NCBI GenBank assembly: GCA_030949945.1
Contig: JAUZRZ010000050.1
Span: forward strand, 1-49,904
Source of the DNA: Sulfurimonas sp.
GTDB taxonomy: Bacteria; Campylobacterota; Campylobacteria; Campylobacterales; Sulfurimonadaceae
Direction of reading: 5' to 3'
DNA length: 49,904 nt
Each line of letters opens with the position of its first letter. Position 1 is the stretch's first letter. Positions 10,191-18,233 of the stretch are shown here, one piece after another. The translations under genes and the position numbers were made by a program. The notes beneath the pieces were generated by a model. It was not told where the DNA came from and did not search any database. It was given only the letters and a program-made list of their open reading frames with translations.

Positions 10191-10243
10191 TTTACATTAT
10201 TTAAATGTAATTTGTCAAGTAGAATACATTTAATAAATGTATT
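10191..10243. promoter_or_regulatory. two palindromic operators in the divergent antA / HTH promoter region
   Basis: TTACATT-5-AATGTAA (10192-10210) and AATACATTT-3-AAATGTATT (10223-10243) share the half-site ACATT and sit between two divergent genes. An extended -10 (TGATATAAT) for the rightward gene begins right after the second. A stem TTTTAGCC-6-GGCTAAAA (10281-10302) follows in the rightward leader. The likely binder is the 76-aa HTH protein encoded next. Confidence 0.6.
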
Positions 10244-10324
10244 GTGATATAATTTTACATCAATTAAATATATAAAATACTTTTAGCCTTTCAGGGCTAA
10301 AAGTCTATTTTTAGGGCTTTGAAG

Positions 10325-10552
10325 ATGAAAAAAGAAGAATTTACTAGAACATTAAAGAAAGAAAATTTAGCTAAAAAAGAATTTGCAAATTTAGCAAACA
10401 TATCATACAACACAGTTAATAATTGGAACGATGATAATAAGCCTGTACCACCTTGGGTAAAAAGCTGGCTACAAAATTACATCAAAGCAAAAGTGAGTGA
10501 AGAAGTCATTAAAAGCGTGAAGCCTTTTATTAATACAAAAAGAGAGAAATAA
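10325..10552 (+). CDS. small HTH regulator (Cro/XRE-like)
   Basis: A 75-aa basic protein with a probable helix-turn-helix at residues about 15-40: LAKKEFANLANISYNTVNNW. That is the classic x-x-x-E-F-A-x-x-x-x-I-S-x-x-T-V-x-x-W arrangement of Cro-like phage repressors. I chose the ATG at 10325 over a TTG two codons upstream. The gene faces an antirepressor across palindromic operators, and its stop touches the ATG of the next gene, so the two form an operon. It plausibly represses its own promoter and the antirepressor promoter; that is inference. Confidence 0.7.
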   Translation: MKKEEFTRTLKKENLAKKEFANLANISYNTVNNWNDDNKPVPPWVKSWLQNYIKAKVSEEVIKSVKPFINTKREK

Positions 10553-11359
10553 ATGATTGATGGTTTCACGGTTCCAACGGGTCTACTTAAAAGTAGCGTT
10601 ATAGGTATATGGAAATTTGCTACAAGTCCGAAGGATACTTATCATATTTGTTGTAATGCACTAAAAGGTTTCTATCGCTATTACGTAAATAAAGATAAAA
10701 AATATAATTTTGTAATAAATGAAAGATTATCACATCATACTATTTATCCAGATGGAACATTAATAACGCATACTCATTATTCTATACTCATGCTAGATGA
10801 TGGGAATTTTCATTTAGAAAAGTTTTATGAATCTGAGAATGATGAACTTAAAGAAGGTGGTGAGAGAAAAGTAGACATGAATGGGTTTTCTAAAATATAT
10901 TTAGAACTAGATGAAAATGTAAAAGAGAACCGCTTCAGAGACTTTCTGCTTGTTACTGAACTAACGACTGAAAGAAAAAAAGGTTCTAAATTTATAGCAA
11001 AACCATTAACTGATGAGTGTACCGATAAAAGATTTAGTTACTTTATTAAATATACTAAACTTAAACGATTTGCAAATTTTTCTTTTTTTGTATCTATGAG
11101 TATTCCAAGAGAGTTTGATAGAGCAAGCAAAAAAGATGCCTTAGTTATAGAACCAGATATGTACGGTATTTATGAATTTCATTCTAAAGTTGACAAGCAA
11201 TGCAAAGACAGTAAAATCTTCGAACCTGTACTGCATGATAAGAACGGAAAAGAAGAAAAGGCACAACATTCAGATCACTTCTTTTATATAGGTAACAAAT
11301 GGAGACTCCATAGCCCTAAAGGTGGAAGAATAGACATAAAAGATATAATAGAAAATTAG
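10553..11359 (+). CDS. 268-aa accessory protein of unknown function
   Basis: The start codon directly follows the stop of the HTH regulator, so translation is coupled. The product is soluble with many aromatic and charged residues: a Cys-containing N-terminal part (TYHICCNALKGFYRYYV), a beta-rich middle with HTHYSILMLDDGNFHLEKFY and alternating lysine clusters, and a C-terminal SDHFFYIGNKWRLHSPKGG. No signal peptide, membrane helix or catalytic motif is recognised. Placement in a self-regulated two-gene unit expressed independently of the lytic operons is typical of lysogenic-conversion or superinfection-exclusion genes, so a defence or host-modulating role is possible but unproven. Confidence 0.6.
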   Translation: MIDGFTVPTGLLKSSVIGIWKFATSPKDTYHICCNALKGFYRYYVNKDKKYNFVINERLSHHTIYPDGTLITHTHYSILMLDDGNFHLEKFYESENDELKEGGERKVDMNGFSKIYLELDENVKENRFRDFLLVTELTTERKKGSKFIAKPLTDECTDKRFSYFIKYTKLKRFANFSFFVSMSIPREFDRASKKDALVIEPDMYGIYEFHSKVDKQCKDSKIFEPVLHDKNGKEEKAQHSDHFFYIGNKWRLHSPKGGRIDIKDIIEN

Positions 11360-11363
11360 GCAT

Positions 11364-11397
11364 AAAAAAAAGGAGAACTTAAAAAGATAAGCTCTCC
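11364..11397 (-). terminator. intrinsic terminator (leftward)
   Basis: On the minus strand GGAGAGCTTA pairs with TAAGTTCTCC (one mismatch) around a 6-nt loop and is followed by T7-8. It ends the tiny leftward unit encoding an 11-aa peptide and faces the stop of the 268-aa gene. Confidence 0.65.
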
Positions 11398-11427
11398 CAA
11401 CTAAAATATTTATTAATCAAGATAGAA

Positions 11428-11463
11428 CTAAAGTCCACCTTCACCTTGTGCTATTTTTTTCAT
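11428..11463 (-). CDS. 11-aa peptide gene (MKKIAQGEGGL)
   Basis: On the minus strand a strong AAGGAGAAACAAC site precedes ATG and a frame of only 11 codons ending TAG; 31 nt later comes an intrinsic terminator. Strong Shine-Dalgarno, ATG, stop and terminator in about 100 nt form a complete miniature transcription unit. A TATGCTTATAT-like -10 region is visible about 45 nt upstream. The product could be a signalling or leader peptide, or the RNA itself may be the functional molecule. No homologue is recalled. Confidence 0.4.
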   Translation of the reverse strand: MKKIAQGEGGL

Positions 11464-11827
11464 GTTGTTTCTCCTTAAATCTTATTTCTAAGACATATAA
11501 GCATAAATCTATTAAATTAGATTCATAACTACACCTTTTAGTATATTGAAAAATACACTATCTAACCCTTTAATAAACAAATTTTACCTAATAATGCTTA
11601 AATTAATTTTATATATATACAAAATTAATAATTATAATATCTATTGAGTATATTAGTAATCAGTTTACCTGTTGTGACTATCTATGCAAGAATTATACCA
11701 CAAATTGGAATTATTGATTCTCTCGCTCCCATGCTCCAATATTGGGAGTGTGTACTACTAAAGATAAAAAATCCTACTTTTAACTCTAATACTGTATAAT
11801 TATCCAATAAAAACAAAGGATAATGCA
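11464..11827. other. intergenic region with promoter and palindrome
   Basis: A 364-bp AT-rich stretch without a gene. It holds CTCCAATATTGGGAG (11734-11748), a near-perfect palindrome that may be an operator, and an extended -10 CTGTATAAT (about 11793-11801) that would drive the 49-aa membrane protein. The left part would carry the promoter of the leftward 11-aa peptide unit. Nothing else recognised. Confidence 0.4.
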
Positions 11828-11977
11828 ATGCAATTTACCCAAAATAACAGACTCTACAGTGGCATAAGCTTTCTTGTTCTTGGAATAGCTCTTTACAGTT
11901 CTCTAACAGACAACTACGGAATGGCTTTAGCTGGAATAGTGATCTACCTGACTTCCATCGAGATTAGAAATAAATAA
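11828..11977 (+). CDS. 49-aa two-helix membrane protein
   Basis: An AAAGGA site lies 7-8 nt before the ATG of MQFTQNNRLYSGISFLVLG, followed by IALYSSLTDNYGMALAGIVIYLTSI and a charged end. Two hydrophobic segments separated by a short polar turn suggest a hairpin inner-membrane protein. A second frame reading KIILILLALSINAFADGV follows immediately but has no ATG, so it may be a broken secreted-peptide gene. No family is recognised; lysogenic-conversion protein or small holin are options. Confidence 0.5.
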   Translation: MQFTQNNRLYSGISFLVLGIALYSSLTDNYGMALAGIVIYLTSIEIRNK

Positions 11978-12087
11978 AATAATCCTAATACTCTTAGCAC
12001 TAAGCATAAATGCCTTTGCAGATGGTGTGAAGTTAATCGAAAAAGCTGTAGTTTAGTAGCATAGCTTTAATGAATTTGTAAAGTGAT

Positions 12088-12141
12088 TATAAGACGAGAA
12101 CACTTAAAATATAATTAAATTTTATTTTATCTCGTCTTATA
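12088..12141. repeat. 12-bp inverted repeat with 30-bp spacer
   Basis: TATAAGACGAGA (12088-12099) and its exact complement TCTCGTCTTATA (12130-12141) flank an AT-only-like spacer. It lies between the rightward 49-aa gene and the end of the leftward head operon. It may act as a bidirectional terminator or a protein binding site. Confidence 0.45.
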
Positions 12142-12223
12142 TCCTCAAATAATTCTTTTTTTACACAAATCAATCATAACATAACCCCAATCTGAAGATA
12201 GAGAGTATAGATAAGCTTCATAG

Positions 12224-13243
12224 CTATCTATAGTCACTCCATTTACTCTTTTTTGCTCGTGTAGTAGATTTTGTGACCTCTTCACCTTGCTTAAGCTTAA
12301 AAGTATTAGCAGTAAATAAACCGTTATGTATTTCTTGTATCTCAGGTAATGTACCAGTAGCTACATAAAACTCTTTAGCTTGGACCTGTTCTTCTGGAGT
12401 TAGTTCTTTGTAGTTCTCCATAGCTTCAAGTTCAATATCCATAGCTTCAAGTTTATTCTTTTGGTCCATAACAATTTCATAGGCTTGTTTAGCTTCAACT
12501 TTTACAGCTTCCATATTTGGATACTTAACTGGGTCATAGTTTGTATCAATATAGTCAGTATAGAAATTAACTTGGTCTTGGTCTTGGGTTGTGACTCCAT
12601 CTTTATTAATAATCTTGTCTACCATTCCTTTGGCAACTTTGTTTGAAAAGTTTTGGGTATCTCTCACTTGTTTCACTTTTTTGTCTTCAGGACTTTTAGA
12701 ATTCGTAATCTTTTCTTGAAGTTTTAAAATCTGATTAGCATGTTTTGTATTCCCCTGTTGAATCTTCAACTTGCTAATCTCATTACTTTTATCATTTTCT
12801 TGTGTAGTAATGGTGTTTATTCTACTATTGATTGCTGTATAGCCATCTGTAGAAACTTCTCCCTCTGGAGCGATATAGTTGTCTCTAAGTAGTTTTAAAT
12901 TCTCAGTACTATCAAGTTGCTGAGCGTATCCTACAAAGGCATCATCAAACTTTTGTTGCGTCTTAGCTCTAGTTTTTTCTGTAGCTAAGTTTTTTTTGTC
13001 TAGTGTATTTTGTGCTATCTGTGCAGCTTGACTTGTGAGTAAAGCATTCTTCTTATCTCTCGTGACTTGCTCAGCATCTCTGACAACCTGCTCAGCTTGA
13101 AACTTTTCATCAGCAGTCAAAGCTTTACCAAACGAAGTGAAGGCATCTCCAAAGGCAGTTGCACCAGCAGCTGCACTTGTTGTTATTGGACTTGTGTCTA
13201 CCTTTGTTACATCTGTTTTTCTAAAAGCGTCATACCATCCCAT
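12224..13243 (-). CDS. phage virion protein, coiled coil (unknown)
   Basis: A 339-aa highly charged, Gln/Lys/Glu-rich protein. An Ala/Gly-rich N-terminus (TSAAAGATAFGDAFTSFG) precedes long helical coiled-coil-like segments (QVVRDAEQVTRDKKNALL; ISKLKIQQGNTKHANQIL). The C-terminus is basic (RAKKSKWSDYR). The start ATG lies one base inside the end of the portal gene, so it is the last member of the head operon. Position after the portal and the coiled-coil character fit an internal virion or ejection protein of a podovirus-like phage. No family is recognised from sequence. Confidence 0.6.
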   Translation of the reverse strand: MGWYDAFRKTDVTKVDTSPITTSAAAGATAFGDAFTSFGKALTADEKFQAEQVVRDAEQVTRDKKNALLTSQAAQIAQNTLDKKNLATEKTRAKTQQKFDDAFVGYAQQLDSTENLKLLRDNYIAPEGEVSTDGYTAINSRINTITTQENDKSNEISKLKIQQGNTKHANQILKLQEKITNSKSPEDKKVKQVRDTQNFSNKVAKGMVDKIINKDGVTTQDQDQVNFYTDYIDTNYDPVKYPNMEAVKVEAKQAYEIVMDQKNKLEAMDIELEAMENYKELTPEEQVQAKEFYVATGTLPEIQEIHNGLFTANTFKLKQGEEVTKSTTRAKKSKWSDYR

Positions 13244-15114
13244 TATCTTACACTCCTCATTGCATCTAGTTGATTTTTATCGTGTTTTGCTCGCATTCCA
13301 TCTTTAGCTATTAGCGAAGATGAAAAAGCTTTTTGTAAGTCAATCTTGTTCTTATCTATCATAAACTTAGATTTTGTATTGTTTAGATTCGCTTGACTTT
13401 GCTTGAGCATAAGGTTTAACTTCTCGTTCTCATTTGCAAGTCGTTCACTCTCTTGTGCTTGTGGTGAGTTTTGCGCTTGCGCGTCACGCTGGTCTATAAT
13501 GTCTTTAATCTTCTTAGCACTTGAACTCTCACTATCTTTGAGTATATCAGGCACAAGATATTTAACCAACTCAGGGTCTGTACTTTGCAGCACTTTTAAG
13601 AGTTCTACATTTTGTCTAAGTCGCTCATGGCTCATAGTACTCGACTTAGGTTTAGCTACAAATATTAAGTCATATTTACCAACAGCTATAGCATTTTTAA
13701 CAACAGGCTTAACACTTCCATCTTTTAGAACTTCAAACTCCGTACCGCCGTACTCATTCTGTATAGACTCATTCATCGTTAAAAAGTCTTGCACATAGTC
13801 TTCATCTATCACGCTTATAACTCTTTGCGTATCGTAGTACTGTTCTATAAACTTAGTAGATTTTTTGATGATTTTCTTTTGAAGATTATCACTTGTGTTC
13901 ATAAATCTACTTAGTCCTACAAGTCCTGTTTGTATTCTTTGTTCTTGTCCTACGCCACTCATTCTATTGTTAGCGGTTCCAAGCATCTCTTTATTGGAGT
14001 TAAGTAACTCAGATATTTGCTGACGTGAATCTATGATGATATTTAGTATCTGTTGTATCTGAACATTTTGCTTAATGTCTTTTATACCATTAATGTCCTC
14101 AACCATTATGGTCGCGTTATCAAGCGAGTTCTCTTCATTAAACTGGACTATATCTTCATCTATAAGAGCCGACTTATTGATGTATGTTTTATTATTAGCA
14201 AGCATATTTTGTAAACGTAACTTTGCATAGTTTATATGGTCTTGAAGCGGCATAATGTCGCGGTACAATCCCCAGTGCTTTATCTCACCCTTAAAATCAC
14301 GATTAAGAAATTCTATCTCGTAAGGAAAACCATCAAAGTTAAAAGGTGTCTCATCTTGAAGTAAGATAACTCCATCACTCCAAAAACAGTAATAGTATTT
14401 ATCTTTTTTATCTTGCTTATCGTACTTTCTATACCAAGTATACGAGAGTAAAACACGCTTGCGTATAGTTTCATCTGCATACAAGTCATCATCAACTATA
14501 TCGCTTATAAAGTTTGTAGTACTTAATTCTTTGATTTTATCTTCATCAAATCCAAGAGAAAGTAAGTCCTCAGCATCTACCCAAAAACAACGCGTAATGT
14601 AACGTGCGTCATCGTTGTAGTTTTTCCCACGGGAAAATGGGTCTAAAAACATTTCCTCATAAGGAACTTGTTTTATCTCTAAGTCTTTATGTTCACGATT
14701 AAAGTCGTCCATATCTCCACTTGCACTTATAGAGAGTTCTGCGATAGCAACACCCTCTAAACTAAGCTCATCATCAAGTGCATCTATCTCTACTTCATAG
14801 TCACTGACCTGTGTTATCGCTTTTAAAAGAGCATTGAGCATATCGGCACCAGCTTTATCGCGTTGCTGACGACCATACATTTTAATGTCTATGGTTCTTT
14901 CTTTTTTAAAGCCTAGTATTGCATTGTTATGTTTGGCGATGTTGTTTTCATATTGCTCAGGCTGACCACGGTTAGCAAGTATGTTTTTAATAGTGTTATC
15001 GAGTTGATCACCATTATAATACGCACGGACTTTTTTACTAAAAGCTTTGGTATTTTTAAAGTGTCTCGATGATTCGCGTAACCATTCGATGAGTACAGTA
15101 GTGTCTTCAAACAT
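13243..15114 (-). CDS. portal protein (P22-type)
   Basis: The 623-aa protein matches P22-like portal proteins in length and order. It has an N-terminal helical part with KVRAYYNGDQ, a conserved centre with QVPYEEMFLDPFSRGKNYNDD followed by ARYITRCFWVD, the glutamine-rich region around LNIIIDSRQQISELLNSN, and a charged coiled C-terminus (barrel/crown). FLDP followed by an R-x-x-x-x-x-W/F-D motif is typical of this family. The portal forms the dodecameric DNA gateway of the capsid and the packaging motor dock. It lies between the adaptor/capsid genes and an internal virion protein. A dispersed palindrome (14623-14636) overlaps the DPFSRGK codons. Confidence 0.85.
   Translation of the reverse strand: MFEDTTVLIEWLRESSRHFKNTKAFSKKVRAYYNGDQLDNTIKNILANRGQPEQYENNIAKHNNAILGFKKERTIDIKMYGRQQRDKAGADMLNALLKAITQVSDYEVEIDALDDELSLEGVAIAELSISASGDMDDFNREHKDLEIKQVPYEEMFLDPFSRGKNYNDDARYITRCFWVDAEDLLSLGFDEDKIKELSTTNFISDIVDDDLYADETIRKRVLLSYTWYRKYDKQDKKDKYYYCFWSDGVILLQDETPFNFDGFPYEIEFLNRDFKGEIKHWGLYRDIMPLQDHINYAKLRLQNMLANNKTYINKSALIDEDIVQFNEENSLDNATIMVEDINGIKDIKQNVQIQQILNIIIDSRQQISELLNSNKEMLGTANNRMSGVGQEQRIQTGLVGLSRFMNTSDNLQKKIIKKSTKFIEQYYDTQRVISVIDEDYVQDFLTMNESIQNEYGGTEFEVLKDGSVKPVVKNAIAVGKYDLIFVAKPKSSTMSHERLRQNVELLKVLQSTDPELVKYLVPDILKDSESSSAKKIKDIIDQRDAQAQNSPQAQESERLANENEKLNLMLKQSQANLNNTKSKFMIDKNKIDLQKAFSSSLIAKDGMRAKHDKNQLDAMRSVR
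14623..14636. promoter_or_regulatory. dispersed palindrome site 2 (TTTCCCACGGGAAA)
   Basis: Second copy of TTTCCC-N2-GGGAAA, extended by one more T and A on each side. It is within the portal gene. Same candidate role as the other copies. Confidence 0.45.
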
Positions 15115-15116
15115 TA

Positions 15117-15375
15117 CTATACCGTTAAATCATAACTGTTTATATCTTTTTTCTTCTTTTTCTTATTTAAAGAGTTTAAATCAGAATTGGAAAAAGCGTC
15201 TTCGAGGTTTAATTGAGCGGTATCCATTTTAGTATCAGCTAATTTATCTCTTTCTTTTTTGATAGTCAAGTTTTTCTTGTGCTATTTTAGATTGTTTTTT
15301 TGCACCAGCATACGAACCCCATGCACCAGCTAATGCACCTAAACCTGAGAATATTGCGCCATAATTTGTTGCCAT
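15117..15375 (-). CDS. 85-aa virion-associated small protein, one frame break
   Basis: The frame from ATG at 15375 begins MATNYGAIFSGLGALAGAWG, with a Gly/Ala-rich probable membrane-active helix and then a basic helix (KKQSKIAQEKLDYQK). As written it stops early; removing one base from the T6 run at 15255-15260 continues it as ERDKLADTKMDTAQLNLEDA and on to SYDLTV with a stop just before the portal ATG. The repaired gene fills an otherwise empty 260-bp gap between the adaptor and portal genes, which supports the repair. The Gly-rich hydrophobic N-terminus plus coiled coil resembles small ejection proteins of podoviruses (inference). Confidence 0.6.
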
Positions 15376-15377
15376 AA

Positions 15378-15965
15378 TTAAATCCTTTGATATTTTGAAT
15401 GTATATTTTTTTGTCGAATACTTTTGTTTAGTTTTAGTTTTTTTATCTCAATCGCATAAAGATTTAGATAGTAAGTAGACAAGTTTCTTTGCTTAGAGTT
15501 AAGCGTAGGCTTTTCATAGATTCTAGCCTTAAGTAAAAGTCTAAGTGCTTCATGATACTCACTAGGAAGCTCTATCTCGCAATTAGCATTCTCTAAAGTC
15601 TTCTCATATCTATACGTAATCTTTGCGTCTGCTATGGCTTTTGGAATCTCATTAAAAAGTAATTCATACTCATTAACTGCATATCCAAAGGCTTGTGCTT
15701 GTGTATAAAAACTTTCTATCTCTATAAAGGGCACAGGTGTTTCATTTATTTTCAAAGAAACATTCTTTAGCATTTTAAATCGTAATCGGTAGGTATCGTT
15801 ACCCTCTGTTATAGCTATATTTTCTCTAGTTATAAAATAAGGTAAGTCAAACTGCATAGATACATAAGCACCTTGCAGTTTAACAAGCAACAGTTCATCC
15901 GACCATTGGCTAGACTTATCTTGTAAGTCAGCTTTAGTATGAAGTATGAAGTCGCTTGCTTTCAC
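15378..15965 (-). CDS. head-tail adaptor-like protein (DUF6682-like)
   Basis: A 195-aa protein with the N-terminal plan of podovirus head-tail adaptors: MKASDFILHTKADLQDKSSQ followed by WSDELLLVKLQGAYVSM, a helix-turn-helix hairpin that packs against the portal. Then comes a beta-rich region (TYRLRFKMLKNVSLKINE) and a C-terminal helical bundle (EYHEALRLLLKARIYEKP) with a basic tail. Adaptors form the ring between portal and tail. It lies two genes after the major capsid gene, where such proteins are normally found. The family call is by eye, so moderately sure. Confidence 0.6.
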   Translation of the reverse strand: MKASDFILHTKADLQDKSSQWSDELLLVKLQGAYVSMQFDLPYFITRENIAITEGNDTYRLRFKMLKNVSLKINETPVPFIEIESFYTQAQAFGYAVNEYELLFNEIPKAIADAKITYRYEKTLENANCEIELPSEYHEALRLLLKARIYEKPTLNSKQRNLSTYYLNLYAIEIKKLKLNKSIRQKNIHSKYQRI

Positions 15966-15968
15966 TAT

Positions 15969-16298
15969 TTACTCTTTATCTTCAGCTAAAAGCTTTGTGA
16001 GTTCTACATTCTTCATAAAAAGAGCGTTGTTCTCATTTTTATAAGCATCTAGCTCATCTCTTAAGTCTTGCAACTCAACTTCTACTTTAGTATCTGCTTT
16101 TGTGTATGAAATTTCATCTACATTTACAAACTCACCAAAGCCTTTAGTCACAAGGTTAAAAGCTGTCTTCTTATCAACGATGATAATGTCACCTTTTTTA
16201 AGAGTTGGCTTAGGTCGAGCTACGGAGGTATTGAATACCTTAGCTTTAGACCCAACATACTTGATGGCACAGTTTGGTGCAAAATGTACTTTAGCCAT
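15969..16298 (-). CDS. 109-aa head-region protein, unknown
   Basis: A small protein with a beta-rich N-terminal half (ATFNTSVARPKPTLKKGDII-like content: KVFNTSVARPKPTLKKGDII, then DKKTAFNLVTKGFGEFV) and a C-terminal coiled coil (LQDLRDELDAYKNENNALF). It resembles small head-completion or decoration proteins that sit beside the capsid gene in phages, but no family is identified. It is separated from its neighbours by only 3 and 9 nt. Confidence 0.5.
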   Translation of the reverse strand: MAKVHFAPNCAIKYVGSKAKVFNTSVARPKPTLKKGDIIIVDKKTAFNLVTKGFGEFVNVDEISYTKADTKVEVELQDLRDELDAYKNENNALFMKNVELTKLLAEDKE

Positions 16299-16307
16299 GA
16301 TAAACTC

Positions 16308-16694
16308 TTAGTACTCTTGCTTAGATACTGGTAATTTAACATAACTCACAGTAACAGTAGCACTACCATTTATACTAGCAGTACCTTTAATGTCTGCAAC
16401 AATAGCAGTAGAATCAACAGCAGATAACTGGCGATTATTAAAAGCAATACCTTTAACAGCATTCATAGCAGTAACAGCAGTAAATCTACTCACGTCACTT
16501 TCAATACCAATACTAATAGTATTGTCAGCATTATCAAATGCAGTATCAACTGTAACATTTACATCAACAACTCGAAAACCCTCAGGGATACCCATGAAGT
16601 CCAAAGTTTGACCAATGTTGGCAACGCCAACAACAGCAGAGATAGTTCCAGTATCTCTGATTTCACGATTCTTTCTCTTAACTGTAATAGCCAT
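16308..16694 (-). CDS. 128-aa beta-rich head protein (possible decoration protein)
   Basis: The sequence alternates hydrophobic and Asp/Thr/Ser residues (VVDVNVTVDTAFDNADNTIS; ASINGSATVTVSYVKL), which predicts a beta-sandwich. It lies 10 nt downstream of the major capsid gene. That place and fold are common for capsid decoration or stabilisation proteins. It is rich in Ala, Val and Thr with a short basic N-terminus (ITVKRKNREIRDTG). Function inferred from context only. Confidence 0.55.
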   Translation of the reverse strand: MAITVKRKNREIRDTGTISAVVGVANIGQTLDFMGIPEGFRVVDVNVTVDTAFDNADNTISIGIESDVSRFTAVTAMNAVKGIAFNNRQLSAVDSTAIVADIKGTASINGSATVTVSYVKLPVSKQEY

Positions 16695-16704
16695 CTATTA
16701 CTCC

Positions 16705-17862
16705 TTATAAACCAGTAGAAGATACAACGGTAATAACACCGTAATCTTTACCATCAAAAATAGAATCTTCTAAAATTCCATCGTTAGAACTTGCTTCATA
16801 CTTAGTTTTAGCAAGACCGTATACTCTGTCGATACCCGTGTTCATTCTACGAGGGTCTTTTTCATCAACCCAGTCATAATACGCAACACCTTGATCTACA
16901 ACAACATGACAAGCACCAGCACCAAGAAGTAAGTTAATCTCAGTCTCTTGACCAGCGCCACCTTCATAAATAGATAAATCAGAAGACTTAACATTACCAA
17001 ATCCTACAAACTTAGAGCTTGAAGTAAGGACACCTGATTGACGAGTTGTGTCAGTTTTTACATCAAGTAAAAGAACACCATCCCAAAAACCTAAAGCACC
17101 TGTAAAGATTGGGTTTGATTTCCCACGCTCTAAAGCATCTTTTCTAGCAGCATCCCAGTTCGCGTCATTTTTAATGTTACGCGCTGTATTTGTACCAACA
17201 AACATTACGAAGTATTCAACTTCTTCGTAATAACCCATGTTCTCAGACTGCATAGTCTTCACAGGAATAAGAGGAGGAACTTCATTGCCGTTCGCGTCTA
17301 CACCAAGCAAAGCTCTACGTTTTGCTTCTTCAACATCAGCAGTAGTTAAAACATCAGCAGTAACTAAGTTCGCTGGAGTAGCGTCATCATGATGACCACT
17401 AATAACCATGTTTGTACTATCCGCACTCATAGCAGAAAAGAAAATCTTATCGAATTTCATAGTTCCCCAGTTAGCTAAACGTGTTTGTGCGCTTGACTTA
17501 AAGCTATCAGCTTTTCTTTGCGTTACAATGCTTTGTGTTGATGGAACCTTATGCTGAAATCTATCTACTTTGATAAATTGCTTAATGTTTTTCAACTCTT
17601 CACCACTTGCTGAAAAGTCTACATTTCCAACCGCGCCACTCTCGATAAGAGCATCTTCCATCTCTACACCAACAACTGAACCCATTTCGCAAGTCTTAAG
17701 AACTGTTTTAATGATACTTGTCGTATCGTTCTCACTCGTTGCCATAAAAGGTTTAACCTTCGACTTCTTAGTAATCTCTTTTGTTACCGTCTTACTATAT
17801 GCTACCGTTGTATCAGCATCAGATAAAAAATCCTTCGCTGACATTCCACCAAAAACACCCAT
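16705..17862 (-). CDS. major capsid protein (N4-gp56/DUF4043-like)
   Basis: The 385-aa protein follows the N4-gp56/DUF4043 capsid family. It has an N-terminal arm with SIIKTVLKTCEMGSVV, the conserved middle FIKVDRFQHKVPSTQSIVTQ with RLANWGTMKFDKIFFSAM, and the hallmark segment EYFVMFVGTNTARNIKNDANW continuing to ERGKSNPIFTGALGFWDGV. Those features define the HK97-fold shell protein of this group. The gene is preceded by scaffold-like and small acidic genes and followed by decoration/adaptor/portal genes. A 26-bp imperfect RNA stem lies in the 140-bp leader, so its expression may be adjusted separately from the scaffold. Confidence 0.85.
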   Translation of the reverse strand: MGVFGGMSAKDFLSDADTTVAYSKTVTKEITKKSKVKPFMATSENDTTSIIKTVLKTCEMGSVVGVEMEDALIESGAVGNVDFSASGEELKNIKQFIKVDRFQHKVPSTQSIVTQRKADSFKSSAQTRLANWGTMKFDKIFFSAMSADSTNMVISGHHDDATPANLVTADVLTTADVEEAKRRALLGVDANGNEVPPLIPVKTMQSENMGYYEEVEYFVMFVGTNTARNIKNDANWDAARKDALERGKSNPIFTGALGFWDGVLLLDVKTDTTRQSGVLTSSSKFVGFGNVKSSDLSIYEGGAGQETEINLLLGAGACHVVVDQGVAYYDWVDEKDPRRMNTGIDRVYGLAKTKYEASSNDGILEDSIFDGKDYGVITVVSSTGL

Positions 17863-17911
17863 GATATATTTCCTTAGTTTTATGTTTATGCCATTGAGAC
17901 ATTATCTTTTG

Positions 17912-17994
17912 CCTACCCTAATGTAGACAGTAAAGAGCAAAGCGACACAATAGGGTTAGGCTTCTTTGCTAATTACTGCCTACATTAAAGTAGG
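17912..17994 (-). promoter_or_regulatory. long stem-loop in the major capsid gene leader
   Basis: Four paired blocks with symmetric mismatches form one stem: CCTAC/GTAGG, TAATGTAG/CTACATTA, CAGTAA/TTACTG and AGCAAAG/CTTTGCT (26 pairs) around a 21-nt loop. The loop contains GCCTAACCCTA on the RNA strand, which can also pair with TAGGGTAGGC at the 3' base of the stem, so two exclusive folds are possible. There is no U-tract, so simple termination is unlikely; mRNA processing, stability or translational control are options. Confidence 0.6.
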
Positions 17995-18004
17995 GGTTCC
18001 TACT

Positions 18005-18220
18005 TTACTCGAGTCCAAGTGCCTTTTTCATATCACCATCAGCGATAGCATCTAAAGATACTTGGTCATCTTTTTTTTGCTTGATAAGTTCTTGTACCTC
18101 TTCAAGACGTTCTTTATCTTTAAAAACCATCATTGCATGTTTAACTGCGCGTAAATCATCTTTAATTTCCCACTCATTTCTTTTCGCTGGTTTAGCAATA
18201 CTATCTTCTGGCATATTCAT
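18005..18220 (-). CDS. 71-aa acidic/lysine-rich head-region protein
   Basis: A short charged helical protein (MPEDSIAKPAKRNEWEIKDD, then DLRAVKHAMMVFKDKERL-type helix) ending DMKKALGLE. It lies 13 nt after the scaffold-like gene and before the capsid gene leader. The ending KKALGLE resembles that of the upstream protein (LQSALGL), so the shared tip may bind the capsid protein. No family recognised; capsid-assembly helper is an inference. Confidence 0.5.
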   Translation of the reverse strand: MNMPEDSIAKPAKRNEWEIKDDLRAVKHAMMVFKDKERLEEVQELIKQKKDDQVSLDAIADGDMKKALGLE

Positions 18221-18233
18221 TTCCTTAGTTTAT

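Noticed and set aside
11978..12056. Secreted peptide KIILILLALSINAFADGV after the 49-aa gene
   Set aside because: No ATG, GTG or TTG start in frame; could be a broken gene but not supported as a CDS.
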